In this document: positions 24,211 to 39,157 of the stretch, piece after piece | Numbering within the stretch: position 1 is the first letter of the stretch | Layout: every line of letters begins with the position of its first letter | Source of the DNA: Alnus glutinosa | Lineage: Eukaryota > Streptophyta > Magnoliopsida > Fagales > Betulaceae | Direction: 5' to 3' | Assembly: GCF_958979055.1 (NCBI RefSeq) | Contig: NC_084888.1 | Span: forward strand, 30,742,804 to 30,806,803 | DNA: 64,000 nt | The notes under the pieces: generated by a model | Databases searched by the model: none | What the model was told of the DNA's origin: nothing | The model's input: the letters and a program-made list of their open reading frames with translations, nothing else | Position numbers and translations under genes: made by a program

Positions 24211-26521
24211 GTTTTGTTTTTACTTTTTCTTTTTCTTTTTTTTAAGTAGAAATGTTAGAAATCACAGATTTATCTCACAATGTTAACGTGGCTGTTCCAA
24301 CAACCTTTGGAGTTTTTTTTTTAAAAAAAAAAAATTAATCCAAGTGTTGGTTGAGATCGTTACATCAGCATTTTGGCTGAGGTGTAGTATGTAGCATTAC
24401 TCTTTTTTTTAACGAAAAATTTTGGAAACTACATTTTTATCACATAATTATCTCACTATGTTAACGTGGCCCAACAACCCTTGTATTTAAAAAAAAAAAA
24501 AAAAATTGACTAATTCAAGGATTGGTGAAAACTGTCATGTCAGCATTTTTGAATAATTATAAGATAACAATGTTATTTTTTAACATTATTATTTTTTAAT
24601 AATGACAGATTCAAATATTGGTTGAGAGTTGAGACTGCCGAGTGAAGAAATTTTGCCTTTAAGATACTCGTATATAACTAAGAAAACATATATATGGCCT
24701 AAAAATTAGACTCAATTGCTATTAAAATTAATCTTGGCCGTCATTTATGCTTCAAGAAATTTTGATTCCCTACCGGAATATCAGTAACCACTAGTGGTGG
24801 TTCTAGAACTAGAAGTCTTGAAACTATTCCATCATCTCCTCCTTAGTCATTATATATGAGATTAGTTTACAATATTTCTACAATTTTTATATAATTTTAA
24901 CAATTTTTTTTTAAAAATTAATTTGTTGGATCTATTTTATTACATATGAGTTCTACATATTTAATGGTTAATTTTTTTTTAAAAAAAAATAAATTGTTTG
25001 AATTATACAAAAATTATATAGAATCATTAACATATAACTGTAGGTAGAGCTAACATTTAGAATTTAAGGGAAAAAACTGAAAAATAAAAAATTAGAGGGC
25101 AAAATTTTAATTATCAAAAAAATATTATTATATTTAAAAAAAAAAAAAATGAAGAAAACATGATGGTATGGCCCCCAGGCTACCATATAGCTCCACCTCC
25201 GACTGTAGTCCAGATCGATCTAGAAGGCAGAAAAAAGAAGAAGACAGACAGGCAGGCAGGCACAAAGGGACACATACATAACTATTTGTTCAAGCATGTG
25301 GGAGGATGATGAAATCCACTGTGCTTAATGAGGAATGCAAGGGAAAGAAGAATAGAAATGGGTGCATGGGATAATTATTAACCTCTCCAACTTTATTTCA
25401 TCTTACCAGTACTGGAATTGGTAGCCGCATGATTCTGAAATTTGAACATATGTGGCGAAATGGGCCCATTCTCTAAGCTTCATGTGAACCTTTTTCTTTT
25501 TCTTTTTGTTGTTGGTTACAGTACAAAAAATAAAAAAAATAAAAAAAAAGCTCCATGTGAACTGGAAGACTTGTGTTTTCCTGTCTCTTTCTTTGCAAGG
25601 ACGAAGACTCGATCGGTGCCTGTGAAACGATTACTCATGGAAAAGAGAATGGGGACAGATTTTGTGGGGGCTCACTCTGCTCGGTACGTTCCTTTCATAT
25701 TAATTGAAGACACCAGGACATCACAAGCATGGCCACATCCTTAATTGCTTATGTTCATATAACATAAACCAATTATTGTCGGAAAAATGTTAAGGTTACG
25801 AAATCAAGAGATGGGTATCAAAATGATATACAGGTTATTCATTAGAAAAAATCAAAATAATTAAACAAAAGAAATGTTATAAATACCAATGAATAAACTT
25901 AACATCATTTTGATACCATCTCTTAGTAAAAAATTTAGTACAGTTAACATTTCTCGTTACGGTCACTTATATGAGTTTTGTGCTGTACGGATAATGAGTG
26001 ACAGCGAAAATTGGTCAGTAACTTTCGACGGTGGTCCAACAGCTTTCGTGTAGTGATCCGGTGAACTTTGTGATTTGAGAGAAAAAAAAAAAAAATCATA
26101 CTCAAAAAATGGTTTATGGTTTTAAAAAATGAAAACTATTTTTTTACAGAAATTAAAGAAGGTTTTCTTGGTTAACCAAAAATATTTTTGATCGTACCAA
26201 ACACTTTAAAAACACATTTTACGTCAAAACAAATAGAATAGCATAATTAGGATTAAGTTGACTTGAATTCAAAGTTTTGATTCGGACATATATAACATAT
26301 GTATATGTGTTAGGCTCAGGAATCTGCAGCCTACCCATTTATGTATCTTCACAAAATTCTTTCTCCTAGTTGTATTCCATATGAAACAACCAACCTCCAA
26401 GATTAATCATCTGTGATTAGATGATATTATGACTATTTTAATTGAAATAGAAGATGAACGGTAAGATCTTGACTTTGATATTATCATATATCATTATTTA
26501 TAATAATTTAATCTAACTTAT
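22217..26521. other. Intergenic DNA with decayed repeats
   Basis: No gene is supported in 4.3 kb. Recognisable pieces are a (TTTTA)n at about 24040-24086 and a (CT)n at about 24179-24207. Two related hairpin-type MITE remnants at about 24247-24400 and 24406-24580 share gttaacgtggc. A copy of the gttttgacgtaaaatg repeat lies in inverse orientation at about 25990-26240. A G-rich triplet of ggggcaaa lies at about 23764-23789. Confidence 0.35.
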
Positions 26522-26750
26522 AGTCTGTTTGAGTTTACGATTTTAAAATGTGCGATTAGAAAAAATAATTTTTAAAAACTCAGTTAAGCGTTTGGCAAAA
26601 TCGCAGTTTGGTCTTTTTTGAAAATACAAATTTATGCGTTTTCAAATCGTAATTTTTTAAAAACGTAATTTCCAAACGATTTATTTTTTTGATATTTGAT
26701 TTAAAATCGCACTTTGTCTATGAAATCGCAATTCCAAACACACCTTTAAC
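26522..26750. mobile_element. MITE-like repeat, copy 1 of a three-copy family
   Basis: The start tctgtttgagtttacgattt, the inner phrase aaaactcagttaagcgtttgg and the end ccaaacacacct are shared with 43488-43920 and, in more decayed form, 56424-56735. The ends are inverted repeats of the gtttg/caaac type. There is no coding capacity. Confidence 0.55.
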
Positions 26751-28689
26751 GTGAAATTCATATATTCTAATAACAAATAATTATGAGCATCTTGAATAAC
26801 ATGATGAGACATACGTTAGATCGAGCTCTTCTGCACTAAAAAATCTCAATGCTTCAAAGGAAAAAAGAAATGCTTAAATGGGTATTAGTCCTCACCTACC
26901 ATGGAAGACAACCTGAGATTATTACTCATGATTGAGTTGTGACTCAATTGTTGAAAATTAGCATTTTCTCATGCCTTCAATTTCACGGGCAGAGCATGGG
27001 GGTCAAGAGGAAGAGATGTCTTTCTCACCCCCTCTCCCTTCCAAATTTATTATTATTATTATAACAATAGCTTTTTGTGAAGTTGGTGTTATTTTTAAAA
27101 CTATAAACAATAATATAACCCATGTTAATAGATAAAATTGACATATATCCTGTAGTTTGCAAACAAAATACAAAAAGAGGGCATATTATACAGTGCAAAA
27201 GCAATCATTCCACAACAGATGTCAAAGTTTTATCATTAACAGTATTTTGTATAATATTTAGACAAATAAAAAATAAAATATTCTCTATTTTAATCCATAT
27301 AGCTTCTCTTTCTATGTCCCTCCCTTTATCCCTTTCTTCATATCCTATGAAGAAAGGGATAAAGGAATAAAGGGAGTCCTAATCAAAATCCGGATCAAAC
27401 CTTATTAAACACATACAAAAAAAAAAAAAAAACAAAAAGTCTAATAATTAATTGTGACTATTACGTCAGTATTGTGAAATAAAAATGTAGTCAATTTATA
27501 GCATTTCTTTATATAGTATTAGAACATTGATTTCTTCCTCCAATTAACTTGAAATCACTCTATGTCATAATTGTTTATTTCACATTATAGTAATCTTATT
27601 GAAATTGTTAGAATATTAATTAAATCAATCATTTTTTATCAACTTAATCTTTTAGACTTATTGGTCTTTTAACATGGTACGTATCAAAACAAATGTCTTG
27701 AGTTTGAACCTTATCCGTTATCACCGAATGTCATTCGCCTCCCATTTTAATTAAATATTCCACGTATATGTTGAGTTCACAGGTAATAAAGAGTATTAAA
27801 ATATTAATTAAATCATTAAATCAATAATTTTCTATCAAGTTTTTGTAATTAATTTTATTATTCTCTAGGTATATTTTCTTCTGGTCTTAATCTTGTCCCT
27901 CCATATTTCATTCATTGTTCAAAGACTTTGGGATAACCATTATGGGGCTATCGATGTAAACTTTGGTGTGAAGGAACTCAGAGATTTTCCCAGAATCAAC
28001 CTTGCTGGATTGCTCTCATTTGTTATTGAAAAAAGACACTCTTTTTTTGGCATTCGGCCTTCCTTTCTCTTTGTTCCTCTGAATTACAAGAGGATGTTTG
28101 ATTCTCCTCCACAAAATAAAGCCACAGGAGTGAGACAAAATGCATGCACTTTGAATCTTGTTTGCATGCAATAATCCAGCATATAATATACGTACGTACC
28201 TAGGTTGAACCAAAATATATATGTATATAATTCTTTGATAGGACTCATCCTTGATCTTTCACTTCTCTTTTTGCTGGGCCAACCCCTCCTTCTACTGTTT
28301 ACTGTTTATGCATGAATGAACAGAAACGCCATTGGCACACATATAAAGGTCTCAGTACATATCCTATATATATGCCATTGCCCTACAAAGAAAAAGGCAA
28401 AAAACCTTTTGAGAAGGTGGAAGGGTTATGTGTTTGCTTTCTCTGTCCATTATTACACTTTCACAAGCTCTTTGCAGAGAGAGAAGACATCACTACTTCT
28501 TTTTAAGTCGCTTTATAAGCTGGACACCTTTCTTGGCAAGGACAAAGGATTCAGTCGCCCACGCCAAGTAGTGGCAATCTGAATTGTACTAGTTTTCCAT
28601 TTTTTATTCTTGGGGTTCACAAGTACCAAACCAAAGATTTTTTGATATTGACCAGATAAGACTAGTACAATTTTATTGTGATAACCTAG
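26751..28689. other. Intergenic DNA
   Basis: No gene is supported. Positions about 27600-27850 contain two copies of a ttagaatattaattaaatca phrase about 200 bases apart, part of a dispersed repeat also seen at 16849. Confidence 0.35.
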
Positions 28690-28760
28690 TATTGTCAATT
28701 TACATTTTAATTTTATTTTTTAGTTTTAAAAAAATAAAATTAAAAGGTAAATTGACAATA
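28690..28760. mobile_element. 71-bp near-perfect hairpin
   Basis: The sequence tattgtcaatttacatttta and its complement taaaaggtaaattgacaata bracket a central A/T tract, making a long stem with a very small loop. It is probably a MITE remnant. Confidence 0.55.
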
Positions 28761-28891
28761 CCATATCAATATAGTAGAATGAGAGCGGGATGAAAGTGTA
28801 ATATTTATCATTACATCATTAAAATAAAGGGAAAGAGTAAGAATAATATAGCATACTACACTTTTATCCCACCATTGTTTTTTTGGGTTGA

Positions 28892-29654
28892 TGTTATTGA
28901 GTATAAATGTGAGTGTAAAAGGATTGAGTCCCACATTGAAAATATATAAGAAGAGTGTGAGTGGTTATAAATATACCATAGTTGAACTCAAACCCATAGA
29001 CTTAAGCTTTTGGGTTGTATGGTATCTCAACATGCTATATTATGAGCTCACTAAAAATACTTTCAAATATGTCAATCTCCCTAACAAGTGGAGTGACACA
29101 AGCACGAACAAGGTCCTCGTTGTAAGGACAAAAAAATGCAAGGGGTGAGCATGGATGATCGTCTTTCGAGTGAAGGTTCATGGCATGGGCTTCTATAAAG
29201 GTTCCTGGAGTATGAATAAAAAGGGTGCAAGTTGTGAGCATGGAAAATGGTTCGTGGAGTAAGGAGCAAAAAGGTTTATGACATGAGTACAAACGACAAT
29301 CCATGGGGTAGGAAAAAAAAAAGGTATGTTGTGCAAACAATGTACCCCACATAGCTCACAAGTAATCTTGGAGATGACCCATAAGATTGATTTAAAAAAA
29401 AAAAACTTCCGTTTGAAGGGGAGTGCGACAACGTGGTAATGGACTCACACAAGAGGAGGAAATTATTGAGTATACATGTGTGAGTATGTAAAAAGATTGA
29501 GTCTCACATTGGAAATATGTAAAAACTGTGAGTGGTTAATATGACATAGTTGGGCTGAAACCCATAGGCTTAAGCTTTTGGATTGTATGGTGTCTCAACA
29601 TGCTAAATTATGGGCTCACTAAAAATGCTCTCAAATGTGTCAATCTCGCTAACA
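28892..29654 (+). mobile_element. TRIM-type LTR-kin element, copy A
   Basis: Two direct repeats of about 190 bp (28892-29096 and about 29463-29654) begin near tgttattgagtata and end near caatctccctaaca. They flank an internal region of about 370 bp with no coding capacity. A purine tract (aagaggaggaa) precedes the second repeat. The size and layout fit a terminal-repeat retrotransposon in miniature. It is old, since its terminal repeats have diverged and it is shared by both units of the tandem duplication. Confidence 0.7.
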
Positions 29655-29785
29655 GATATGGCAATGGCCATTGGCTCTTAGATCAGTCATTGTTAATATA
29701 TATATATATATATTATAAGGGCTAAATAAGTACAGTCATATCAACCAAATAGAATGTGAGTGTAGTATGTAGCATTACTATTGAG

Positions 29786-29958
29786 TAATACTATAAATCA
29801 AACTTTTATTTCACAACTATCACATCATGTTGACGTGCCAGTGTCAGTTAGTCTTTGAATTTTTTATTTATTTATTTTTAAATAAAGTTTTATTGACATT
29901 TTCACGTTAATATAGTATGATAGTGATGGGTTAAAAATGTAGTTTGTAGCACTGTTAA
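29786..29958. mobile_element. Hairpin MITE
   Basis: The left arm (aaatcaaacttttatttcac, then catgttgacgtg) is partly complementary to the right arm (cacgttaatatagtatgata, then aaatgtagtttgtagcac). Related sequence occurs at 24247-24580 and at 37373-37410. Confidence 0.5.
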
Positions 29959-30198
29959 TAAGAAAAATCATGAATCGGAATGACGAAGGAAGAAAAAGGG
30001 GTTAAAAATTACAAGATTAATACCCTTATGGCGGCTCAAAGTTCCATTATCTTGAAAATGCTTTCATTTGGTGGTGATTTGGAATATATCCATTGATAAT
30101 AATTAAAGTTTTTAGTGAAATCAGAACTTGCATATATCATTTTCAGCCTAGATAAGCTAACTTTGGAAGATTAATTGAAGAATGTGGTTTATACTTTA

Positions 30199-30646
30199 GG
30201 GTTAAATATGTTTGAACCCTTGTGGTTTAAGGATTTTATTTGCTGCTCTCTATGGTTCATTTCATATCGTAGATGGTACCTTGTTTATAGCTAAAGACGG
30301 AAATAATACCTCCGTCCAACTTTCGTCAAAAAATTGATGGAAGTCCACGTCGACACCTCTAAGAAGTTGACACGTATCCTATGCCTAATTAAAAAATAAA
30401 AAATAATAATAATAATTGAAAGCTTTAAAAAAAAAAAAAGTTTAGAAAAACTTTGGGGTTGTTTTGGCCACTCCCACAAGGCCAGAGAGAGAGAGAGAGA
30501 GGTTAGGGTTTGGCCCTTGGGGGTGACCGATTTTTTATAAGGGTGGCCAAGGCTCTTGGGGGTGGTTTTGGCTACCCCCATTTTGCTATTTGAGGGTGGC
30601 CGGACCACCCCCAAGGGCCATGGGGTGGTTCAGCCACCCATCATTC

Positions 30647-30677
<31 letters not shown>

Positions 30678-30883
30678 ATTTTTTTATTTAATGATGCATA
30701 GGACACGTGGCAGCTTCTTAGAGGTGTTGATGTGGACTTTCGTCAATTTTTAGACGGAAAGTTGGACGAAGGTGCCATCTTTATCTTTAGTCATAAACGA
30801 TGTACAATTTACGATACGAAATGAACCATAGGAGACAAAAAATAAAGTCTTTAAACTTAAAGGGACAAAAACATATTTAACCC
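30199..30883. mobile_element. 685-bp Mutator-like MITE, unit 1 only
   Basis: The element runs from gggttaaatatg to catatttaaccc and is flanked by the 9-bp direct repeat tatacttta (30190-30198 and 30884-30892). The corresponding site in unit 2 (about 37742) is uninterrupted and has one tatacttta, an empty-site proof. Long inverted arms include tccgtccaactttcgtc / gacggaaagttggacga. A GC-richer centre at 30455-30640 contains ggtggc/gccacc phrases. There is no transposase. Confidence 0.9.
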
Positions 30884-31379
30884 TATACTTTATAGGCCTA
30901 GAAATCACGTGCAAAAGTTTCTGTCACATTTATTGACTAATTTAATTGATTGAAGGCAGTAAGGCACATTGCAATAATATATTAAAATTATGTTAGGGAG
31001 TTTTACAGTTTTTTATTGCAACCCCTTCCAAGTTTATGCGACGGTTCATATTTTATTAAAAAATGAGTATCACGTATACTGTCACGTGGTAATCTACATT
31101 TTAATATCTGACATGATAACAACCATGTGGATTGTCATCTCAATTTGTAAATTTAGTAAGTGTCAAGTAGATTGCCACACAACAATTCACATTTTAGCGA
31201 CTAGTGTGATAAATGCCATATTAACTACCACTCTACTTTGTAAGAAACTCTTATTGTAAAAATTATAATACTTTTAACAATATACAATAATTTGTCTTTA
31301 TATATTTCTTAAAAAAGAAAAAAAAAAAGAAGGCTGCCTTTATATGTTCATTGGATTCACCATTAGCGAAGTAATAACA

Positions 31380-31667
31380 GTTGGCCCATCTAAACCAAGA
31401 CTAAATCCAATGAACATCGATTCCGTAAAATTTGGGCCTAAATGTTAAATTATTTTTGGACCCAAAACTGTACATATACATGGGACACTGATTGGGCCAA
31501 AAGTAGTTTAGGGCTCAGTACCACAACACAAAAGGAGCAAAACCCAGGAACCCTATTGCAATTAACCAAAACCATAAAAACCCTAGCCTCTTCGGCCCCC
31601 ATTTCTTTCTAGGGTTTCTCTTTGAGCGCAACACCGAGAGAGCGAGAGAAACACAGCTAGAGTCATC
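31380..31667 (+). promoter_or_regulatory. RPS13 promoter with site II and telo-box motifs
   Basis: Site II-type TGGGCC/GGCCCA motifs occur at about 31383, 31433 and 31493. Telo-box motifs aaaccctag and ctagggttt lie at about 31579 and 31609. This pairing is the established signature of plant ribosomal-protein and other proliferation-linked promoters. The transcription start probably lies near the pyrimidine-rich tract after the telo-boxes. Confidence 0.7.
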
Positions 31668-34494
<2,827 letters not shown>

Positions 34495-35207
34495 GTTAGT
34501 AAATTTTTGGATGCTCCCATGAGATGCAACTCTTTGACGAGGAAGACTCAGTTTTTCAATATCTAATGTTTTGTCAGATTTCGTTTTAAGGAAAGTTTCT
34601 GAGGATGATTGTTATGGTTAAACAATTTGGCAGTTGGGAGTGCATTTGAGTAATCTCTCTTGTTCTTTTTCTTTCTTATTTCTTCCAAGAAGTATCTCAT
34701 AACATAGATGCATTGCTGTGTATGCGATTGCCGATGCCTCTCTCTCTCTCTCTCTCGCAAAGTTCTTTCAATTTAAGCCGCAGAAAAAGATTGCTGGTGA
34801 TGCAGTCTTGATTGATGATCCCAACCGGCTAAAGGTGTGTCAAGTGTCAACACATTCACTCGCACTCCCCTCCCCCCGGCTTTTGTTGAGTGTGGCTACT
34901 TTTTTTTTTATTAATAAGTAAGAAGTCTACTTTATGTTCATAAACTAAACATAGAAATTAATCTTTAAAACCTTTAAAACGAATTTATGCATTTATCCAA
35001 CATTTGGGTAAGCACTATGAATGAAATGAAAATGCGAGCATCTTCAATGGATTAGCCAATTCCTCTAAAAACCCCTCCATCTTATCATGCAAAATGTATT
35101 CTTGCATTGGTGAATAATGTCATTCTACAAGTTGTGATACGCTGGGGACGACGGTCCTTGCCTGTCTTTATTAAGAAATGGTGTAGAAATTTTATTAATT
35201 AAATTTT
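34495..35207. other. RPS13 3' region and exon-like remnant
   Basis: After the stop codon comes the 3' untranslated region. Between about 34749 and 34834 a stretch after a short (CT)n encodes KKIAGDAVLIDDPNRLK and then meets gtgtgt, like an exon ending at a donor. No family is recognised and it is too short to call. Confidence 0.3.
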
Positions 35208-35705
35208 AGGTTAAATACTTTATTGGTATTGGAGTTTTAAAAATTTTATTTTTTGGTACTTGAGTTTTAATTTGCATTATAAATGGTATCTCAGTTTTGG
35301 GAAAAGATCGACGTTGTACCTTAGTCAAGTTTTTCGTCCAAAAACTAATGGTCTGTCATGTCACTATCACTTAGCACCACTAGGAACAAGACAGTTGTTC
35401 CTTGTGACATGTCAGCATCTACATAATTGCCAAATCACCCAAAAAAAAGTTAAAAAAAATTATAAATTGTTTGGGTGATTTGGCAATTATGTGGGTGCTG
35501 ACATGTCGCAAGAGACAGGTGTCATGTTTCTAGTAGTGCTAAGCGGCAGTATCGTGGCGGGCCGTTAGTTTTTGAACGGAAAACTTGACTGAGGTACCAA
35601 TTCGGTCTTTTTTCAAAACTGAGGTACTATCTGTAATGCAAATTGAAACTCAGGTACCAAAAAATAAAGTTGTCAAAACTCAGGTACCAATAAAGCATTT
35701 AACCC
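35208..35705. mobile_element. 498-bp Mutator-like MITE with long TIRs
   Basis: The ends are ggttaaatactttattggta and its near-complement taccaataaagcatttaacc. Flanking repeats are ttaaatttt (35199-35207) and ttaaattta (35706-35714), 8 of 9 matching. The arms extend about 200 bases, sharing tgacatgtc and caattatg phrases, around a short A-rich centre. Confidence 0.8.
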
Positions 35706-35914
35706 TTAAATTTATTAAAACATCATCTTTTCATTTCTTTAATAAATTTCATGATGTAGATGGCCTTGCCTATCACAATTGTCATTCTACATGGGTTGAC
35801 ACTTTTTTAGTTTCTGTCTTCCTTTCTTTATTCATGATTTGTCTATTTTATTTATTTATTTATTTATTTTCTCCCCCAACAAAGAACACACTTTTCTTTC
35901 TTTGAAAAATATAA

Positions 35915-36140
35915 GGGAAAAATATATATATTTCCCTCAAACTATCACTCCATTGTCATTATGCCTTCTAAATTACTAATAGTGTCAATGTTTTCTTTCA
36001 AACCAACAAAAAGATAAAAATAATCTTAAAAAAGTTTAAATAAGACAAATATATCCTTATAAATTCGGGAAAAATAAAATAAATAAAACTTGAAAAAAAC
36101 CAAGTTTTTATTTTATTTTTAAAAAAAATTAAAAAAAATA
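35915..36140. mobile_element. Left part of a Mutator-like MITE cut by the duplication junction
   Basis: It aligns with the left part of the intact element at 42926-43319, including the preceding aaaatataa target repeat (35906-35914). Its right half is missing and unit 2 of the tandem duplication begins instead. Confidence 0.75.
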
Positions 36141-36173
36141 TAAGGAAAGAGTAAGAGTAATGCGGCATACTAC

Positions 36174-36436
36174 GGGCTAGTTTGGCAACCCACTTTCATT
36201 CTCCCTCTATTTCTTTTCACTTCTTTCAAAAATATCAAATAAAAAACATTCTAACTTTTTTACATTTTTTATATCACATTAATTATATTTTATTACTATT
36301 CAAATAAAAAAACCCACTACAAAATAAAACTTTTTCACTTTTCTATAAAATATTCTCAAATTTTATATCACATCAATCACTTCTTACTATACAACACACA
36401 AATATTCCACAACACAATTACTTACCAAACAAACCC
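36174..36436. mobile_element. 263-bp TIR MITE with 3-bp TSD, unit 2 only
   Basis: The ends are gggctagtttggcaa and ttaccaaacaaaccc, with tac on both sides (36171-36173 and 36437-36439). The same site in unit 1 reads catactacactttt without interruption at about 28852-28864. A 3-bp duplication fits PIF/Harbinger-type insertion, although tac is not the usual TWA. Confidence 0.8.
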
Positions 36437-36471
36437 TACACTTTTATCCCACCGTTATCTTATTGGGTTGA

Positions 36472-37241
36472 TGTTATTGAGTATACAAGTGTTAGTGTAA
36501 AAGGATTGAGTGTCGCATTACAAATATGCAAGAAGTGTGAGTGATTAATATAACATTGTTGAGCTCAAATCTATAGACTTAAGCTTTTAGGTTGTACGGT
36601 GTCTCAGTATACTATATTATAGGTTTACTAAAAATACTCTCAAATGTATCAATCTCCCTCACACGTGGTATCAAACCTGATGATAGTATGCTATATGGTG
36701 GAGTGGTGCAACCACGAACAAAAATCATTGTTGTAAGAACAAAAAGATGCAAGGGGTAAGCATGGATTATTGTCCTTGGAATGAAAGTTCATGGCATGGG
36801 CTTCTAGAAGGGTTTTTGGAGTAGGAATAAAAAGGATGTAAGCTGTGAGCATGTAAAATGGTATGTGGAGTAAGGACCAGAAAGGTTCATGGCATGAGCA
36901 CCAACGAAAGTCCCTGGGGTAGGAAAAAGGATGTGTAGCACAGACAACCCCACATAGTCCACAAGTAATATTGGAGATGGCCCAAAAGATTGATACATAT
37001 ATATAAAGGAGGAGTGTGGCAACGTGGTGATGGATTCATATAAGAGGAGGAAATTGTTAAGTATACACGTGTGAGTGTAAAAAAATTGAGTCTCACAATG
37101 AAAAAATGTAAGAAGTGTGAGTAGTTAATATGATATAGTTGAGCTCAAACCCATAAGCTAAGCTTTTAGGTTGTGGGGTGTTTCAACATACTATATTATG
37201 GGCTCACTAAAAAGACTATCATATGTGTCAATCTCCTAATA
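36472..37241 (+). mobile_element. TRIM-type LTR-kin element, copy B
   Basis: This is the second copy of the element at 28892-29654, produced by the tandem duplication. Its terminal repeats are about 36472-36664 and 37055-37241. A primer-binding-like tggtatcaaacctga follows the first repeat, and a purine tract (aagaggaggaaa) precedes the second. It is non-coding. Confidence 0.7.
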
Positions 37242-38228
37242 GATATGGCAATGGCCATTTGCTCTTAGATTAATCATTGTTAAAAAATAAATAATAAAAT
37301 AAAATTATAAGAGTTAATAAGCATCGTCATATCAGCCAAATGGCATGGGGTGTAATATGTAGCATACTATTGAGTAATGCTAGAAATCAAACTTTTATTT
37401 CACAACGGGAAATGATAGAAAAACTTCAAGTGCACAACAACTACACTCCTCCAAGACACATGAGGTGGGGTCCACACACAGGATAAAAGTGTAGGTTTTA
37501 GCACCGGTAAAAAAAAAAAAAAAAAAAGAATTGGAATGAGGAAGGAACAAAAAAGGGTTAAAAATTACAAGATTAATACCCTTATGGCGGCTCAAATTTC
37601 CATTATCTTGAAAATGCTTTCATTTGGTGGTGATTTGGAATATATCCATAAATAAAATTGAAGTTTTTTTTTAGTGTTCAGAACTTGCATATATCATTTT
37701 CAGCCTAGATAAGCTAATTTTGGAAGATTAATTGAAGAATGTGGTTTATACTTTATAGGCCTAGAAGTCACGTGCAAATGTTTCTGTCACGTAAATTTAA
37801 TGACTATTTTGATTAATTGAAGGCACATGGCAATAATAAATTCAAATTCCATTAAAGAGTCTTACAGTTTTTTATTGCAACCCCTTACAAGGTAACGTGA
37901 CGGTCTATATTTTATGAAAAAATGAGTGTCAAGTATACTGTTACGTGACAGTCTACATTTTAGTAGCTGACGTGGTAACGGTTATGTGGATCGTCATTTC
38001 AATTTGTAAATTTTGTAAATGTCATGTATACTGTCACGTAACAATTCATATTTTAGCGACTAACGTGATAAATGCCATGTTAACTGCCGCTTTAGTTTGT
38101 AAGAAACTCTTATAGTAAAAATTGTAATACTTTTAATAATATTCAATAATTTGTCTCTATATATTTCTTAAAGAACAAAAAAAATGGGTGCCTTTATATC
38201 TGCATTGGATTCACCATTAGTGAATTAA

Positions 38229-38700
38229 GGAAAAATTGCACCGTTAGTCCCTGTGGTATGCCATAATTATTTTTCACTCCCTATGGTTTAAAAAGTTCAT
38301 GAAAGATCCCTGTGGTATGCAATAATTACGTTTTACTCCCTGGGTCGATTTTCCGTCTACAATTTTGACGGAATCTGTTAGCCCTCCACGTCAGCGACAC
38401 GTGTCGCCATCTTATTGGCGACACGTGTCAATCTTAATAAAAAAATAAAAATTTATTAAATCCAGCCACCCCCTTTCCTATTTTTGTTTTTTCTTTTTTT
38501 TTTTGAATTTTAATTTTTTTTAAAAAAATAAGTATTTTTATTAAGATTGGACATGTCAGCGCCACATGTCACCAATAAGATGACGACACGTGGCGCTGAC
38601 GTGACATTTGACGGAATCTGTTAAAAATTTAACAGAATTTGACGACAGGAATCGATTTGTAATTATTGCATACCACAGGGACCAACGGTGCAATTTTCCC
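38229..38700. mobile_element. 472-bp Mutator-like MITE, unit 2 only
   Basis: The ends are ggaaaaattgcaccgttagt and its near-complement accaacggtgcaattttccc. The 9-bp duplication gtgaattaa lies at 38220-38228 and 38701-38709. The site in unit 1 (about 31366-31374) is unoccupied. Inner arms repeat the phrases gacacgtgtcgccat and atgacgacacgtggcg in opposite orientation. Confidence 0.9.
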
Positions 38701-39038
38701 GTGAATTAATAACAGTTGGCCCATCTAAACCAAGACTAAATCCAATGAACATCGATTCCGTAAAATTTGGGCCTAAACATTAAAATTATTTTTGGATGGG
38801 CCTTTTTGGCCCAAAATTGTACATATACATAATACATAATACATGGGACACTGATTGGGCCAAAAGTAGTTAATCTTAGGGCTCAGTACCACAACATAAA
38901 ACGAGCAAAATCCAGGGAGAGAGGCACGGCTAGAGTCACCATGGGTCGCATGCACAGTAGAGGGTTCGTTCTTTCTTCATAAGACTTCTCCTTCTTTACC
39001 GATTATTTGCTTGATTTTGATTGATTTCGTTGTTTCAA
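38701..39038 (+). pseudogene. Duplicated RPS13 promoter and exon 1, truncated
   Basis: The block repeats 31367-31767: the GGCCCA/TGGGCC motifs, the start codon at 38941, exon 1 (38941-38963, MGRMHSRG), the donor gttcgttctt, and about 75 bases of intron 1. Homology then stops. Compared with unit 1, about 90 bases containing the telo-boxes and leader are missing just before the start codon. Exons 2-5 are absent. If not spliced, the start codon opens a 13-codon frame ending at 38982. The next gene's start codon is only about 120 bases beyond the end of homology. Confidence 0.85.
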
Positions 39039-39157
39039 ATTTTGATCTTAAAATATCTGTTAGATTTACTTTTTGGCTACACAGAAAGCTTTGTATAGGC
39101 ATTTTTTTTTTTCACATTCTCGTATTATGCTGTTTTATTTGATTCGTTTTAAATGTG

